NCBI RefSeq assembly: GCF_004319545.1
Contig: NZ_CP036313.1
Location: forward strand, 879,501-943,500
DNA: 64,000 nucleotides
Direction: 5' to 3'
Origin: Desulfobacter hydrogenophilus
GTDB taxonomy: Bacteria; Desulfobacterota; Desulfobacteria; Desulfobacterales; Desulfobacteraceae
Shown: positions 30,871-39,406 of the stretch, in pieces
Numbering within the stretch: position 1 is the stretch's first letter
How the letters are laid out: every line of letters begins with the position of its first letter
Program-made: the position numbers and the translations under genes
Notes under the pieces: generated by a model
What the model was told of the DNA's origin: nothing
The model's input: the letters and a program-made list of their open reading frames with translations, nothing else
The model's database searches: none

Positions 30871-31857
30871 TCAGCTATTGAACGCCTGGACAAATACATC
30901 TGTCATGGCGGTGTCAGATTCAGGATACGGACTGGCGTCTCCAAAGGCAACAGCCGCTGCAACGCGAGCTTCGGCATCCTGTTCGATACGTTGAATTTTA
31001 TTTTTATCCAGAATGCCGGCATTGAGAAGCGCCCGGCGATACCTTATTATCGGGCACTTGAGGGCCCACGCTTCCAGCTCCTCCGGATTCACATAATGCT
31101 GGTGGTCCTGCTCGCCATGGCCGCGCATTCGATAGGTCATGGTTTCCATAAACGCCGGCCCCTTTCCTGAGCGGCAGTGTTCAAGTAATTCAAGGCTCAG
31201 ATGGTAGACCGCCTCCACGTCATTGCCGTCCACACTCTGGCCGGGCATGTCGTATCCCTGGGCCCGCTTGTGGATTTGGCGTGCGGCAGAATGCTCTTCA
31301 AACCGCTGGGCGCCGGCCCAACCGTTGTTTTCACAGACGAACAGAATCGGCAATTTCCAGATGCCGGACAAATTCATTGCTTCGTGCACACTGCCTTCAG
31401 CTGCTGCGCCGTCACCGAAGAACACCACGGTCACGCCGTTCAGCGCTTGATATTGCTGGGCAAAGGCAGCCCCAACGGCCAAAGGAGGTCCTGCACCAAC
31501 CACTGTGGAAGTCATCGGGGCATTGATCTCAGGAACGGATAGATGCAGGGTGCCGGCCTTGCCATGGTTGACACCGTCTGCCTTGGCCATGATTTCGGCC
31601 ATCAACGAATTTAAGTCGGCACCTCTGGCCAATAGATGGCCATGACTGCGGTGATTGCTCACGATGATGTCGTCCGGTTCAAGGGCTGACACAACACCCG
31701 TGGCCACGGCTTCCTGGCCATTGGCCAAAATCTGCATACCCGGCAATTGGTATGATTCCCGGCAGAGGGCCACAATTTTTTCCTCGAACGTTCGAATCAA
31801 AACCATGCGGGTAAAAAGCCGAACTTGGAAGTCCGAAGTTAGTTGTTTTTCTTTCAT
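30871..31857 (-). CDS. 2-oxoacid/acetoin dehydrogenase E1 component, alpha subunit
   Basis: The 328-residue TPP-binding subunit has the motif GDGAAAEGSVHEAMNLSG with the closing ENNGWA, and the phosphorylation-loop-like segment around YRMRGHGEQDHQHYV. GGGAG precedes the ATG at 31857 and decides it against an upstream start at 31935. It forms an alpha2-beta2 E1 with the product of the next gene. No E2 acyltransferase, lipoyl protein or E3 lies in the window, which is unusual for a complete complex. The subunits may serve a complex encoded elsewhere or act without one. Confidence 0.9.
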   Translation of the reverse strand: MKEKQLTSDFQVRLFTRMVLIRTFEEKIVALCRESYQLPGMQILANGQEAVATGVVSALEPDDIIVSNHRSHGHLLARGADLNSLMAEIMAKADGVNHGKAGTLHLSVPEINAPMTSTVVGAGPPLAVGAAFAQQYQALNGVTVVFFGDGAAAEGSVHEAMNLSGIWKLPILFVCENNGWAGAQRFEEHSAARQIHKRAQGYDMPGQSVDGNDVEAVYHLSLELLEHCRSGKGPAFMETMTYRMRGHGEQDHQHYVNPEELEAWALKCPIIRYRRALLNAGILDKNKIQRIEQDAEARVAAAVAFGDASPYPESDTAMTDVFVQAFNS

Positions 31858-32521
31858 GGGTCTCCCTTCTTTCTCCGAAAAGAACATCTGAAAAAATTGA
31901 AGAATATCCAACCATTTTAAGACAGGTTGGACCAAAAATGAAAATGTTTAAAGAATATCCTGACTGCCGCCCGGATGGCAAGAAAGAATTTGATACTAAA
32001 TTTTGATTTTTATAGGACGTCAGGCCCACAGTCAAAATTAAATCTGCCATAGATGCGCCGAATTTTAAATCACCATCAAGGCACGCCAACAAAAAGATAG
32101 ATTAAGAGAGCGAACCGATGATAACGGCAAAAAAATGGTTTACTAAAATCAAAGACCTGTGTTACATAATTTTGCATCTGACGATGTTAAGTCATGAGGC
32201 ATAAAATAAATTTTTCCAGTAATCCTACAATCAATTTGGCTAAAATGTAGGGCAATATACAAATTTAACCAGAAGAAACGTTAGTTCATGTGCTTAATAG
32301 CACTGCAGCAAGAAGCGATTCACCTTACAGCCGCTTTTTGTTGATTCCGTGTCAAACCCAAAGAGCAAGGGGTGATTTCGCCATCCTTTGCCGCAACCTG
32401 GCCACAGAAGAAAGGAAGGAGAAGGACAGACGGGGGGTTGCAGCCCCGTAAACGCTTTTTTTGTCAATACTCGTATCTTTAACAACAATTTTCTTAAGAT
32501 TTTAACGAAAAAGGAACAGTT
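31858..32521. other. Gene-free stretch of about 660 bp
   Basis: I find no convincing gene here. The left part should hold the promoter of the E1 genes (minus). The right part, leading to the secreted protein at 32522, contains a GC-rich hairpin, CGGGG/CCCCG at about 32429-32452, followed by a T-rich run (CGCTTTTTTTGTC). This hairpin could be a terminator on the plus strand or part of a structured 5' leader. No known riboswitch pattern was recognised. Confidence 0.4.
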
Positions 32522-32908
32522 ATGAAAAAAGCATTAACGATTTGTTTGGCAATGGTGATCGGACTCTGCTTGTCTACTGGCGCTATGGCGGCGGACGAAG
32601 GCGCAATAAAGGGAAACGTGGACGGAATCGTGGCCGGTATTGACGGCGGTAAAATGCCTACCGACTACAAGGCGGGTGATTACGACCCTTACGTGTTCAT
32701 CATGGAAAAAAACGGAACGATGGTGGTTCATCCCAATAAGCAGGGGCAGAGCCTGAACACCGACGAATTCAAGACGGTATACGACGCGCTTGTCCAGTCC
32801 ACGCCCGAGGGGTTATGGGTGGAATACGAGTGGGCCGGAGCCAGTAAAAAAACCTATGTCCGGACCACCGCAGGCGGATTGATCGTGGGAAGCGGCTACA
32901 CGAAATAA
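32522..32908 (+). CDS. Secreted single-Cache-like domain protein
   Basis: The 128-residue product has a classical signal peptide (cleavage near AMA-AD, residue 23). The remaining 105 residues have the pattern of a periplasmic Cache sensing domain: a helix, then YDPYVFIMEKNGTMVVHPNK, where the aromatic strand and HP turn are typical, then a helix (TDEFKTVYDALVQS) and paired strands WVEYEWAGASKKTYVRTT. Cache domains normally precede chemoreceptors or kinases, but here the domain is alone and soluble. It might bind a ligand and present it to a membrane receptor. AAAGGAA precedes the ATG; a strong terminator follows. Confidence 0.78.
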   Translation: MKKALTICLAMVIGLCLSTGAMAADEGAIKGNVDGIVAGIDGGKMPTDYKAGDYDPYVFIMEKNGTMVVHPNKQGQSLNTDEFKTVYDALVQSTPEGLWVEYEWAGASKKTYVRTTAGGLIVGSGYTK

Positions 32909-32950
32909 AACACGATTAAAACCGGCCAGGTTTAACTGACAAAGAAAGCC

Positions 32951-32978
32951 AGGCGCGGGGCGAATACGCCCCGCGCCT
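32951..32978 (+). terminator. Strong hairpin terminator after the Cache-like gene
   Basis: AGGCGCGGGGCG (32951-32962) and CGCCCCGCGCCT (32967-32978) form a perfect 12-bp stem with loop AATA, 42 bp after the stop. The U-run is short (TTTC), so termination may be partial. Confidence 0.75.
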
Positions 32979-32980
32979 TT

Positions 32981-33003
32981 CAAGTTATTTAATCTGCGGT
33001 TCC
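32981..33003. repeat. Dispersed repeat family 1, terminal fragment
   Basis: CAAGTTATTTAATCTGCGGT followed by TCC matches the outer 22 bp of the family 1 element (26661-26820). It is directly attached to the terminator at 32951-32978 and ends just before the stop of the minus-strand gene at 33010. Confidence 0.6.
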
Positions 33004-33009
33004 AAGGAT

Positions 33010-33330
33010 TCAGGTCAAAGGCGAGTCCAAAGGCATGGATAAAAGGCAGGAATCAGGGCCTATCGCCATACGGAAGAAGGGTTTTAACATGTCATCAGGC
33101 AGGTCAAGGGGGACAAGCAAGGCTGGATCGTTTCCCAAGGATTTACGAGCCAAATCAATACGCCTGCGCAATTTACCGAAATCATTCTGTGACAGAAAAT
33201 CGGTCAAGGCCTCAATCATCTCTTCTGTTTCCTGCTCCGGCGCTTTCAGGCACTGCCGGATTAGGTGTTCGAGCTTCAGGCGAGCCGCCGTCTGGATGCA
33301 GTGGCGGCTCAAATTGAGGTGGATTTCCAT
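33010..33330 (-). CDS. Small protein downstream of NifU-like scaffold, unknown
   Basis: The 106-residue product (from the ATG at 33330; a TTG at 33339 would overlap the previous stop) starts MEIHLNLSRHCIQTAARLKL. It looks helical, with one Cys in the first helix and one in LIRQCLKAPEQ. No domain recognised. It begins 6 nt after the NifU-like stop, so the two are probably translated together and may act in the same Fe-S process. No clear ribosome-binding site is present, consistent with coupling. Confidence 0.6.
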   Translation of the reverse strand: MEIHLNLSRHCIQTAARLKLEHLIRQCLKAPEQETEEMIEALTDFLSQNDFGKLRRRIDLARKSLGNDPALLVPLDLPDDMLKPFFRMAIGPDSCLLSMPLDSPLT

Positions 33331-33335
33331 AAAAC

Positions 33336-33773
33336 TCAAACTTTTTTCACTATGGTGCCCATGTAGTTGTCCACGGCGGCCTGGATGGTGCGAGCCGCAA
33401 GGGTGGTGCAGTGAATGTCGTCGTCCGGCAGCCGGCCAATGAGGGCAAGAATTTGGTCGGCGGTGATATCGGTCAATTCCTCAGGGGTTTTGCCCAGGGT
33501 CAGTTCCGCGGCAAAGGACCCGCTGACCATGGAAGAAGCGCACCCATCTGTAAAATAGGACGCGTCTGCCACCTGGTTATCCTTGAATTTAAGATATATT
33601 TCCATGGTATCCCCGCACTCTCCGATCACCCGGCCCCATCCATCAGGGTTTTCCATCCGGCCGTTGTGTTTGGGGTTTCTCCAGCGGTCAAAGCCCCTTT
33701 CACCCAGGGCCTGTTTTGCCTCATCAAATATTTCCTCCTGGAGCTTGTCCAGAAATGCGTCAAGATTGCTCAC
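33336..33773 (-). CDS. NifU N-terminal-like iron-sulfur scaffold protein
   Basis: The 145-residue protein carries the IscU/NifU-N pattern, with three Cys in GECGDTMEIYLKF, YFTDGCASSMVSGS and PDDDIHCTTLAARTIQAAVD. The GCASS motif is the family hallmark. I chose the GTG at 33773 because AAAGGA lies 7 nt upstream; a longer frame to 33908 adds a stretch unlike the family. It would assemble Fe-S clusters on the three cysteines. The N-terminal 60 residues (NPKHNGRMENPDGWGRVIG) match a subfamily common in sulfate reducers and methanogens. No cysteine desulfurase gene is adjacent. Confidence 0.85.
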   Translation of the reverse strand: MSNLDAFLDKLQEEIFDEAKQALGERGFDRWRNPKHNGRMENPDGWGRVIGECGDTMEIYLKFKDNQVADASYFTDGCASSMVSGSFAAELTLGKTPEELTDITADQILALIGRLPDDDIHCTTLAARTIQAAVDNYMGTIVKKV

Positions 33774-33906
33774 GGTTCTATCCTTTCTGCTTAAGTTCCG
33801 GTATGCACCGGACATTCTATTTTTACACCGGAACAGTTTGCCATAAACCGTTGCGGTTGTCATCTTTTGTGAACAAAAAAAATCGAAAAAAAAATCCGTA
33901 TTTGCC

Positions 33907-34074
33907 AAGATTGAAACCTGCCCCTACGGCATCACCATGATCAAAAAGGCACCCAACCCGGAAGCGGCTAAAGCCTTTCTGGCCTTTCTGCTCTCCCTGA
34001 AAAATGGGTTAAAGACCCTCAAAGAGATGGACCCCCCCCCATTTATCCCGGCCCGGGTTCCCGGAGGTATTTAA
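33907..34074 (+). pseudogene. Relic of a molybdate/tungstate ABC transporter substrate-binding protein (C-terminal end)
   Basis: A 55-codon open stretch ending in TAA at 34072-34074 reads [20 protein letters not shown] and then [26 protein letters not shown]. This is the characteristic C-terminus of WtpA/ModA-type binding proteins (strand, helix with [10 protein letters not shown], helix LKTLKEMG, then the P-rich end). There is no start codon in frame, and the upstream DNA belongs to the leader of the minus-strand NifU-like gene. The rest of the gene and the permease/ATPase genes are absent. From 34075 to 34326 no other gene is seen. Confidence 0.7.
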
Positions 34075-34326
34075 GGGATTTTCAAATAACACCAGGCCGT
34101 GAAGCAACAATTGCCTTCTCACCCCAAAGTGTCCACGTTTTCCAAGATTAATCCTATTATTTCAAAATCGGCCTGAAAAAAGTACCTGGATGAATGGGAA
34201 AATCCTTCCTGCCTCTTTGTACGAAAAAACATAACCCATTGTAAATAAGGACCATTTAAAAAGGCATGATTTGTGCATTTGATATAGTCGTCCAAACTGT
34301 TTTTACCACTTGACAAGGAGAAGTCC

Positions 34327-35166
34327 ATGCTCCAGAAAATACTTCCGGCCGCAGGTATTATCGTGTTTATACTGCTGTCAGGAACCGTATCCGAACTATC
34401 GTCCATTGCTTTGAACATCAAAAGCAACTTAATCATCCTTACCGGGGCATTTGTCTGTTCCCTGGTGTCGTATCCCTTTCGCCTGTTTTCAGATCTTTTC
34501 GTCAATGTCCGCAAAGCATTTTCCGGGGAAAAGACCGATCTGAATGCCCTCATAAAACAGATCGAAGTGTTGGCCTCAATCCGGCGGCGGGACGGAAAAC
34601 TGGTACTGGATCAAAAATCCAAAAACATTGACAATCCATTCCTTAAAATGGGCATGGAAATGATTGCGGACGGATTTGACAGATATACGATTATTAAGAC
34701 CCTTGAGCGCAGATATGACAATTTTCTGCAGGCCCGGCGATCCCAGGCAGACCTGATAAATACCTTTATCAAGCTGATGCCGGTTTTTGGTTTTGTGGGC
34801 ACCATCATTGGTCTGATCAATGTATTGAGCCATATGGGGTCTGCAGAACTGATCGGAAAAGGCGTGGCCACAGCCCTTTTGACCACTTTTTACGGACTGC
34901 TCTATGCCAATATCATTTTTCTTCCCATTGCAAAAAAATTGGCAGAAAAAACCAAGCATGACGCCATGGAATTGTCATTGATTATTGAAGGGATTCTGGA
35001 TATTGCAGAAAAAACCAATGCCAAGGCCATCGGGTATCGCTTAAGATATTGCATTGGCGATTATTTCCAGGATGACTGGACCGTGGGCAGAAAATCCCAG
35101 GCACGCCCCATGAGACTACCCCGGCTTCACCCCCACCCTAAAAAACAGGAACCCATGGCAGGCTGA
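34327..35166 (+). CDS. motA: MotA/TolQ/ExbB-family proton channel protein (MotA-like)
   Basis: The 279-residue protein has four membrane helices: two at the N-terminus (about 7-25 and 33-52) and a pair at about 150-170 and 185-205. Between them is a cytoplasmic loop with the MotA-type RRRDGKLVLDQ and NPFLKMGMEMIADG. The third helix has FIKLMPVFGFVGTIIGLIN, with the conserved Pro and Gly; the fourth has TALLTTFYGLLYANIIFLPI. With MotB it forms the stator that couples ion flow to flagellar rotation. The C-terminal Pro/Arg-rich tail is unusual. AAGGAG is 6 nt from the ATG. Confidence 0.88.
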   Translation: MLQKILPAAGIIVFILLSGTVSELSSIALNIKSNLIILTGAFVCSLVSYPFRLFSDLFVNVRKAFSGEKTDLNALIKQIEVLASIRRRDGKLVLDQKSKNIDNPFLKMGMEMIADGFDRYTIIKTLERRYDNFLQARRSQADLINTFIKLMPVFGFVGTIIGLINVLSHMGSAELIGKGVATALLTTFYGLLYANIIFLPIAKKLAEKTKHDAMELSLIIEGILDIAEKTNAKAIGYRLRYCIGDYFQDDWTVGRKSQARPMRLPRLHPHPKKQEPMAG

Positions 35167-35171
35167 TATCT

Positions 35172-35924
35172 ATGATACCCCCGAAAAACCTCATATCTGA
35201 GCTTGAAATCTCGGAATTAAAGCGGCTTCGGCTAAAACGCCAAAGCCTTCTGGAGGAATGCGAGCCCGAAGATTCGGGGCTGTGGACGATGCTGGATATC
35301 ATGACCCTGATCCTGGCTTTTTTTATCATGCTCTACAGCAACCAGACCCATATGCCCCAGGCATTAAAAATCGAGCATGTTCCCACAGAGGTACACCGGC
35401 CTGTTGAGACACTTCAAACGCCGGTCAAATCCGTGAAAAAAGTTCATGAATCCGAGCTGGATCTTCTCACCATTGAAGACCGGCTACATCAGGTCATGGA
35501 AAAATCAAATATTTCAAATTACTCTGTTAAAGTCGCAAAAAACAGACTTGTTCTGACCCTGGGCGAAGACATCAGTTTTCCTTCCGGCCAAGCCAAACTG
35601 CTGGACTACATCAAGCCTGCATTAAAGGATATGGCCTCATTTTTCATAACAGAGCCCGAATACAGAATCATTGTTGCCGGCCATACGGATAACACCCCCA
35701 TCCATACGGCCCAGTTCCCCTCCAACTGGGAGCTGTCCGCTGCAAGGGCCATGAGTGTTGCCAAAGTCTTAATTGACTGCCGGGTGGCCCCGGAACGGAT
35801 TAATATCGAAGGATTTGGCCAGTACCGGCCCATTGGGGATAACACGCATTTTCTGGGCAGGGAAGCCAACCGGCGTGTGGAAATATCCCTGGTCAGGGAA
35901 ACCGAGCAATCAAAAAAATTATAA
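35172..35924 (+). CDS. motB: MotB-like stator protein with OmpA peptidoglycan-binding domain
   Basis: The 250-residue protein has one N-terminal membrane helix containing the key ion-binding Asp (LWTMLDIMTLILAFFIMLYS). A periplasmic linker follows, then an OmpA/MotB domain at about 120-240 with the peptidoglycan motif AGHTDNTPIHTAQFPSNWEL, SAARAMSVAKVL and GFGQYRPIGDN, ending in NRRVEISLV. It starts 5 bp after the motA-like gene. The usual MotB motif D-x-M-T-L-L is kept as DIMTLI. No other flagellar gene is nearby, so this may be one of several stator pairs. Confidence 0.9.
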   Translation: MIPPKNLISELEISELKRLRLKRQSLLEECEPEDSGLWTMLDIMTLILAFFIMLYSNQTHMPQALKIEHVPTEVHRPVETLQTPVKSVKKVHESELDLLTIEDRLHQVMEKSNISNYSVKVAKNRLVLTLGEDISFPSGQAKLLDYIKPALKDMASFFITEPEYRIIVAGHTDNTPIHTAQFPSNWELSAARAMSVAKVLIDCRVAPERINIEGFGQYRPIGDNTHFLGREANRRVEISLVRETEQSKKL

Positions 35925-36102
35925 GGAAAGATAAAAGCCACAAAAGGCCTCCCAACGTTGCATAAAAATTTTATAAAACGGTGGGAATTTATATGTTCTT
36001 GACTTCCCAAACCTGTTTCTTATATTGACGGATCTAACTGATACATCAATAATAAGGAATTTATGAAAATTACAACCAACACATTATTTGGGTAGGGGAA
36101 AC

Positions 36103-37518
36103 ATGAACAGCAGCGATAACAAGCCCCAACCCCGAATCTCCACAAGCCACACCATATTTATCGTCTCTGCCGTCCAGTTTCTGGCACCGTTCATGATGTC
36201 TGCAGTTGGTGTGGCCCTTCCCACCATTGGCCAATTTTACGGTGCCAGTGCAGTTTCTCTGGCCCTGGTGGAAATGGTCTATATGCTGGCCGTCACCTTG
36301 TTTCTTCTTCCCGTCGGCCGGTTGGCCGACATCACGGGACGAAAAAAAATATTTGTATTAGGGGTTGCCTTATTTGCCCTTGCCACGATTCTGCTGCCCT
36401 TTTCCCCGTCCATAGACATTTTCATTGCCATTCGGTTTTTCCAGGGCATTGGTGTGTCGTGTACGGTCTCCACTTCCGTGGCGATTCTCTCTTCTGTGGT
36501 GCCGAAGGAAAAACGAGGCAAAGCCATGGGCATCATTGTGGCCTTTGTCTACTTGGGGTTGTCCGCCGGTCCCACCCTGGCCGGACTCATGATCGCCTGG
36601 CTGGGCTGGCAGTGGATTTTTTTTGCTTCTGTCCCCCTTGCCATGGCTGCCATGATTTTGACCCTAACCCGGCTTAAGGGGGAATGGAAAGGCGCTGAAG
36701 GGGAATCCTTTGATTGGGTGGGCAGCCTCATTTATATGGCAGCGCTCTCCTGCCTGATCGTCGGGGTGTCCCACCTTGAAAGCCATACCTGGGCATCGGA
36801 TCTGATGGTGGCAGGCATGGTCTGCATAGTTGGCTTTTTAATTTTTGAATACAGGCATCCCTCTCCCATCCTGGACATTCGCCTGCTGTTAAGCAACCGG
36901 GTTCTGGCCTTCAGCAACATTGCCACATGGATCAACTACGCCGCCTCATTCGGGCTCACATTTTTCTTTTCTTTATACCTGCAGGTGGTTAAAGGCATGT
37001 CTGCCCAGGCAACAGGTTTCGTGCTCGTTGCCCAACCGATAATTCAGGCGTTGCTTTCACCTTTATCAGGCACACTTTCAGACAAAATCTCTCCGTCCAA
37101 ATTATCCACGGCCGGCATGGCCATCTGTGCAGCAGGGCTTGGGTTTTCAGCCTTTATCGGCCAGGATGCCGAAACCTGGCAGGTGCTGGGGGTGTTGGTG
37201 ATCATGGGGTTTGGATTTGCTGCATTTTCCACACCCAACATGACCACGGTCATGGGATCTGTGAGATCAAGACATTACGGCATTGCCTCCAGCCTTGTGG
37301 CCACCATGCGCAGCATCGGCATGCTCACGGCCATGACCATCACCACCCTTTTGCTGAGTATGTTCATGGGTAATGCTGAAGTCAGCACGGCCACAGCCCC
37401 GGGATTTCTCAAAGCCATGCACACGGCCTTTATGATTTTTGCCCTGCTCAGTGTAGTGGGGATTATTTTCTCCATGGCCCGGGTAGAGCAGGCACCAGGC
37501 CCCAACCGGAAACGCTGA
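36103..37518 (+). CDS. MFS drug exporter, DHA2 (EmrB/QacA, 14-helix) type
   Basis: The 471-residue membrane protein has 13-14 hydrophobic helices. Motif A occurs as GRLADITGRKKIF in loop 2-3, and motif C-like Gly/Pro stretches occur in helix 5 (YLGLSAGPTLAGLMI). I place the start at the ATG 36103, 5 nt after AGGGGA; an upstream TTG at 36088 is also in frame. Such exporters use the proton gradient to expel lipophilic compounds or metabolites. There is no adaptor gene nearby. The stop is 2 bp before the YgiQ gene, suggesting cotranscription. Confidence 0.9.
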   Translation: MNSSDNKPQPRISTSHTIFIVSAVQFLAPFMMSAVGVALPTIGQFYGASAVSLALVEMVYMLAVTLFLLPVGRLADITGRKKIFVLGVALFALATILLPFSPSIDIFIAIRFFQGIGVSCTVSTSVAILSSVVPKEKRGKAMGIIVAFVYLGLSAGPTLAGLMIAWLGWQWIFFASVPLAMAAMILTLTRLKGEWKGAEGESFDWVGSLIYMAALSCLIVGVSHLESHTWASDLMVAGMVCIVGFLIFEYRHPSPILDIRLLLSNRVLAFSNIATWINYAASFGLTFFFSLYLQVVKGMSAQATGFVLVAQPIIQALLSPLSGTLSDKISPSKLSTAGMAICAAGLGFSAFIGQDAETWQVLGVLVIMGFGFAAFSTPNMTTVMGSVRSRHYGIASSLVATMRSIGMLTAMTITTLLLSMFMGNAEVSTATAPGFLKAMHTAFMIFALLSVVGIIFSMARVEQAPGPNRKR

Positions 37519-37520
37519 TT

Positions 37521-39317
37521 ATGTTTTTACCCACCACCCGAAAAGAACTTGACGACCGGGGCATTGACCGGCTTGACGTGATTCTTGTCACCGGCGATAC
37601 ATACATTGACTCCCCATTCATGGGGGCCAGCCTGATCGGCCGGGTCCTGGAATCAAAGGGATTTACCGTGGGCATCATTGCCCAGCCGGACACGGACAAT
37701 GACCGAGACATCTCCCGTTTAGGCGAACCCCGGCTCTTCTGGGGCATCACCGGCGGCGCCGTGGATTCCATGGTGGCCAATTACACGGCATCAAAAAAAT
37801 GGCGCAAACGAGATGACTACACGCCTGGCGGAGAAAACACCCGGCGGCCTGACCGGGCGGTTATTGTATACACCAATCTTGTGCGGCGCTTTTTTAAACC
37901 CACCGTACCCATTGTGCTGGGTGGCATTGAAGCAAGCCTTCGGCGCATTGCCCACTATGATTTCTGGTCCAATAAAATTCGACGGTCCATTTTGTTTGAT
38001 TCCAAGGCAGATTATATTTTGTTCGGCATGGCCCATGCCGGTATCGTCGAACTGGCACGGGTCCTGGATAAGCGCCCGGAAACAATGCCGGCTGATACAC
38101 AAGACCCTGTCACACAGATTCCGGGCTTGGGATATATCGCTAAAACCCCCAAAGGCATAACGCTGCCCGCATATGAAGCGGTCATCAAGGATAAGGACCT
38201 TTATATCCAAAGCTTTAAAACCTTTTACGACAATACAGACCCCATGCATGCCAGGCCCTTAAGTCAGGCCCATGCAGACCGGTTTCTTGTCCTGAATCCG
38301 CCAGCACATTTCAGTACCACCAAAGAGATGGACGAAATCCACGATTTGAATTTTCAGCGAAATGTTCACCCCTATTACCGGGCCTTGGGCCATGTCCAGG
38401 CCATGGACACCATCCGATTTTCCATTCCCACCCATTACGGCTGTTACGGAGAGTGTAATTTCTGCGCCATCACCGTCCACCAGGGCCGAACGGTCAGATG
38501 GCGCAGCAAAAATTCTATCATTGCCGAAGCAAAAAAAATGACCCGAGACAAAGATTTTAAAGGCTATATCTTTGACCTGGGCGGTCCCACCGCCAATATG
38601 TACGGATTTGAGTGTGAAAAAAAACTAAAAAAAGGGGCCTGTACCCATCGGCGCTGCCTGTTCCCAACCCCATGCCCGTCACTTTCTCCGGATCACGGGC
38701 CCCAGATGGATCTACTCAATGAAATCAGCCGCCTGGCGGGTGTAAAAAAGGTGTTTCTCAACTCAGGCATTCGCCATGACTTGATCCTCATGGACAAACA
38801 AAAGGGCCAGGCATACTTAAAACAGGTAACCGCCGAACATGTCTCCGGCCAGATGAAGCTTGCACCGGAACATTGTGCGCCCGGTGTACTGGCGCTTATG
38901 GGAAAACCGGGCATGGACAGCCTTGTTGCGTTCAAGCACCAATTTGACAGCATCTGCAAAACACTGAATAAAAAACAATACCTGACCTATTACCTAATCG
39001 CGGCTCACCCCGGGTGTACCGTAAGGGAAATGAATGAACTTAAGGCATTTACCCAAAACGAACTTCACATCACACCGGAACAGGTCCAGATTTTCACACC
39101 CACACCATCCACCTTTTCCACCCTGATGTATTATACCGGCATTGACCCCTTTGCCATGGTGCCCGTATTTGTGGAAAAAGATCCCCGGGCAAAGGAGAGA
39201 CAAAAACAAATCGTCACCCGGAAAACAAAACGTCGGGCCCCCACCCCACCCCGACAAAACCGGAATCAGGACAAAGTTTCCCGGCAGGGCAAAAAGCTTC
39301 GCCGTCGAAAAAAATAA
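37521..39317 (+). CDS. YgiQ-family radical SAM protein
   Basis: The 598-residue protein shows all YgiQ-family marks. These are an N-terminal B12-binding-like region (DVILVTGDTYIDSPFMGASL), PIVLGGIEASLRRIAHYDFW, the radical SAM cluster motif GCYGECNFCAI (C-x3-C-x2-C) at about residue 305-315, and FDLGGPTANMYGFEC. A second Cys-rich part has CTHRRCLFPTPCPSL, and the basic C-terminal tail is typical. The reaction of the family is not established. The start at 37521 lies 2 bp after the MFS gene stop. The length is slightly shorter than the roughly 700 residues of many homologues. Confidence 0.93.
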   Translation: MFLPTTRKELDDRGIDRLDVILVTGDTYIDSPFMGASLIGRVLESKGFTVGIIAQPDTDNDRDISRLGEPRLFWGITGGAVDSMVANYTASKKWRKRDDYTPGGENTRRPDRAVIVYTNLVRRFFKPTVPIVLGGIEASLRRIAHYDFWSNKIRRSILFDSKADYILFGMAHAGIVELARVLDKRPETMPADTQDPVTQIPGLGYIAKTPKGITLPAYEAVIKDKDLYIQSFKTFYDNTDPMHARPLSQAHADRFLVLNPPAHFSTTKEMDEIHDLNFQRNVHPYYRALGHVQAMDTIRFSIPTHYGCYGECNFCAITVHQGRTVRWRSKNSIIAEAKKMTRDKDFKGYIFDLGGPTANMYGFECEKKLKKGACTHRRCLFPTPCPSLSPDHGPQMDLLNEISRLAGVKKVFLNSGIRHDLILMDKQKGQAYLKQVTAEHVSGQMKLAPEHCAPGVLALMGKPGMDSLVAFKHQFDSICKTLNKKQYLTYYLIAAHPGCTVREMNELKAFTQNELHITPEQVQIFTPTPSTFSTLMYYTGIDPFAMVPVFVEKDPRAKERQKQIVTRKTKRRAPTPPRQNRNQDKVSRQGKKLRRRKK

Positions 39318-39406
39318 CACCTTTCTTAATTAATGAGCCAAAAAACGGATTCATTGTCCGATAACCGTCCCTGACACCCTGCAGTAACCACCTTCAAAAA
39401 AGCCGA

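Noticed and set aside
32290..32520. Riboswitch (GEMM/c-di-GMP type) ahead of the Cache-like gene
   Set aside because: GC-rich hairpins are present, but the conserved GEMM sequence blocks could not be found.
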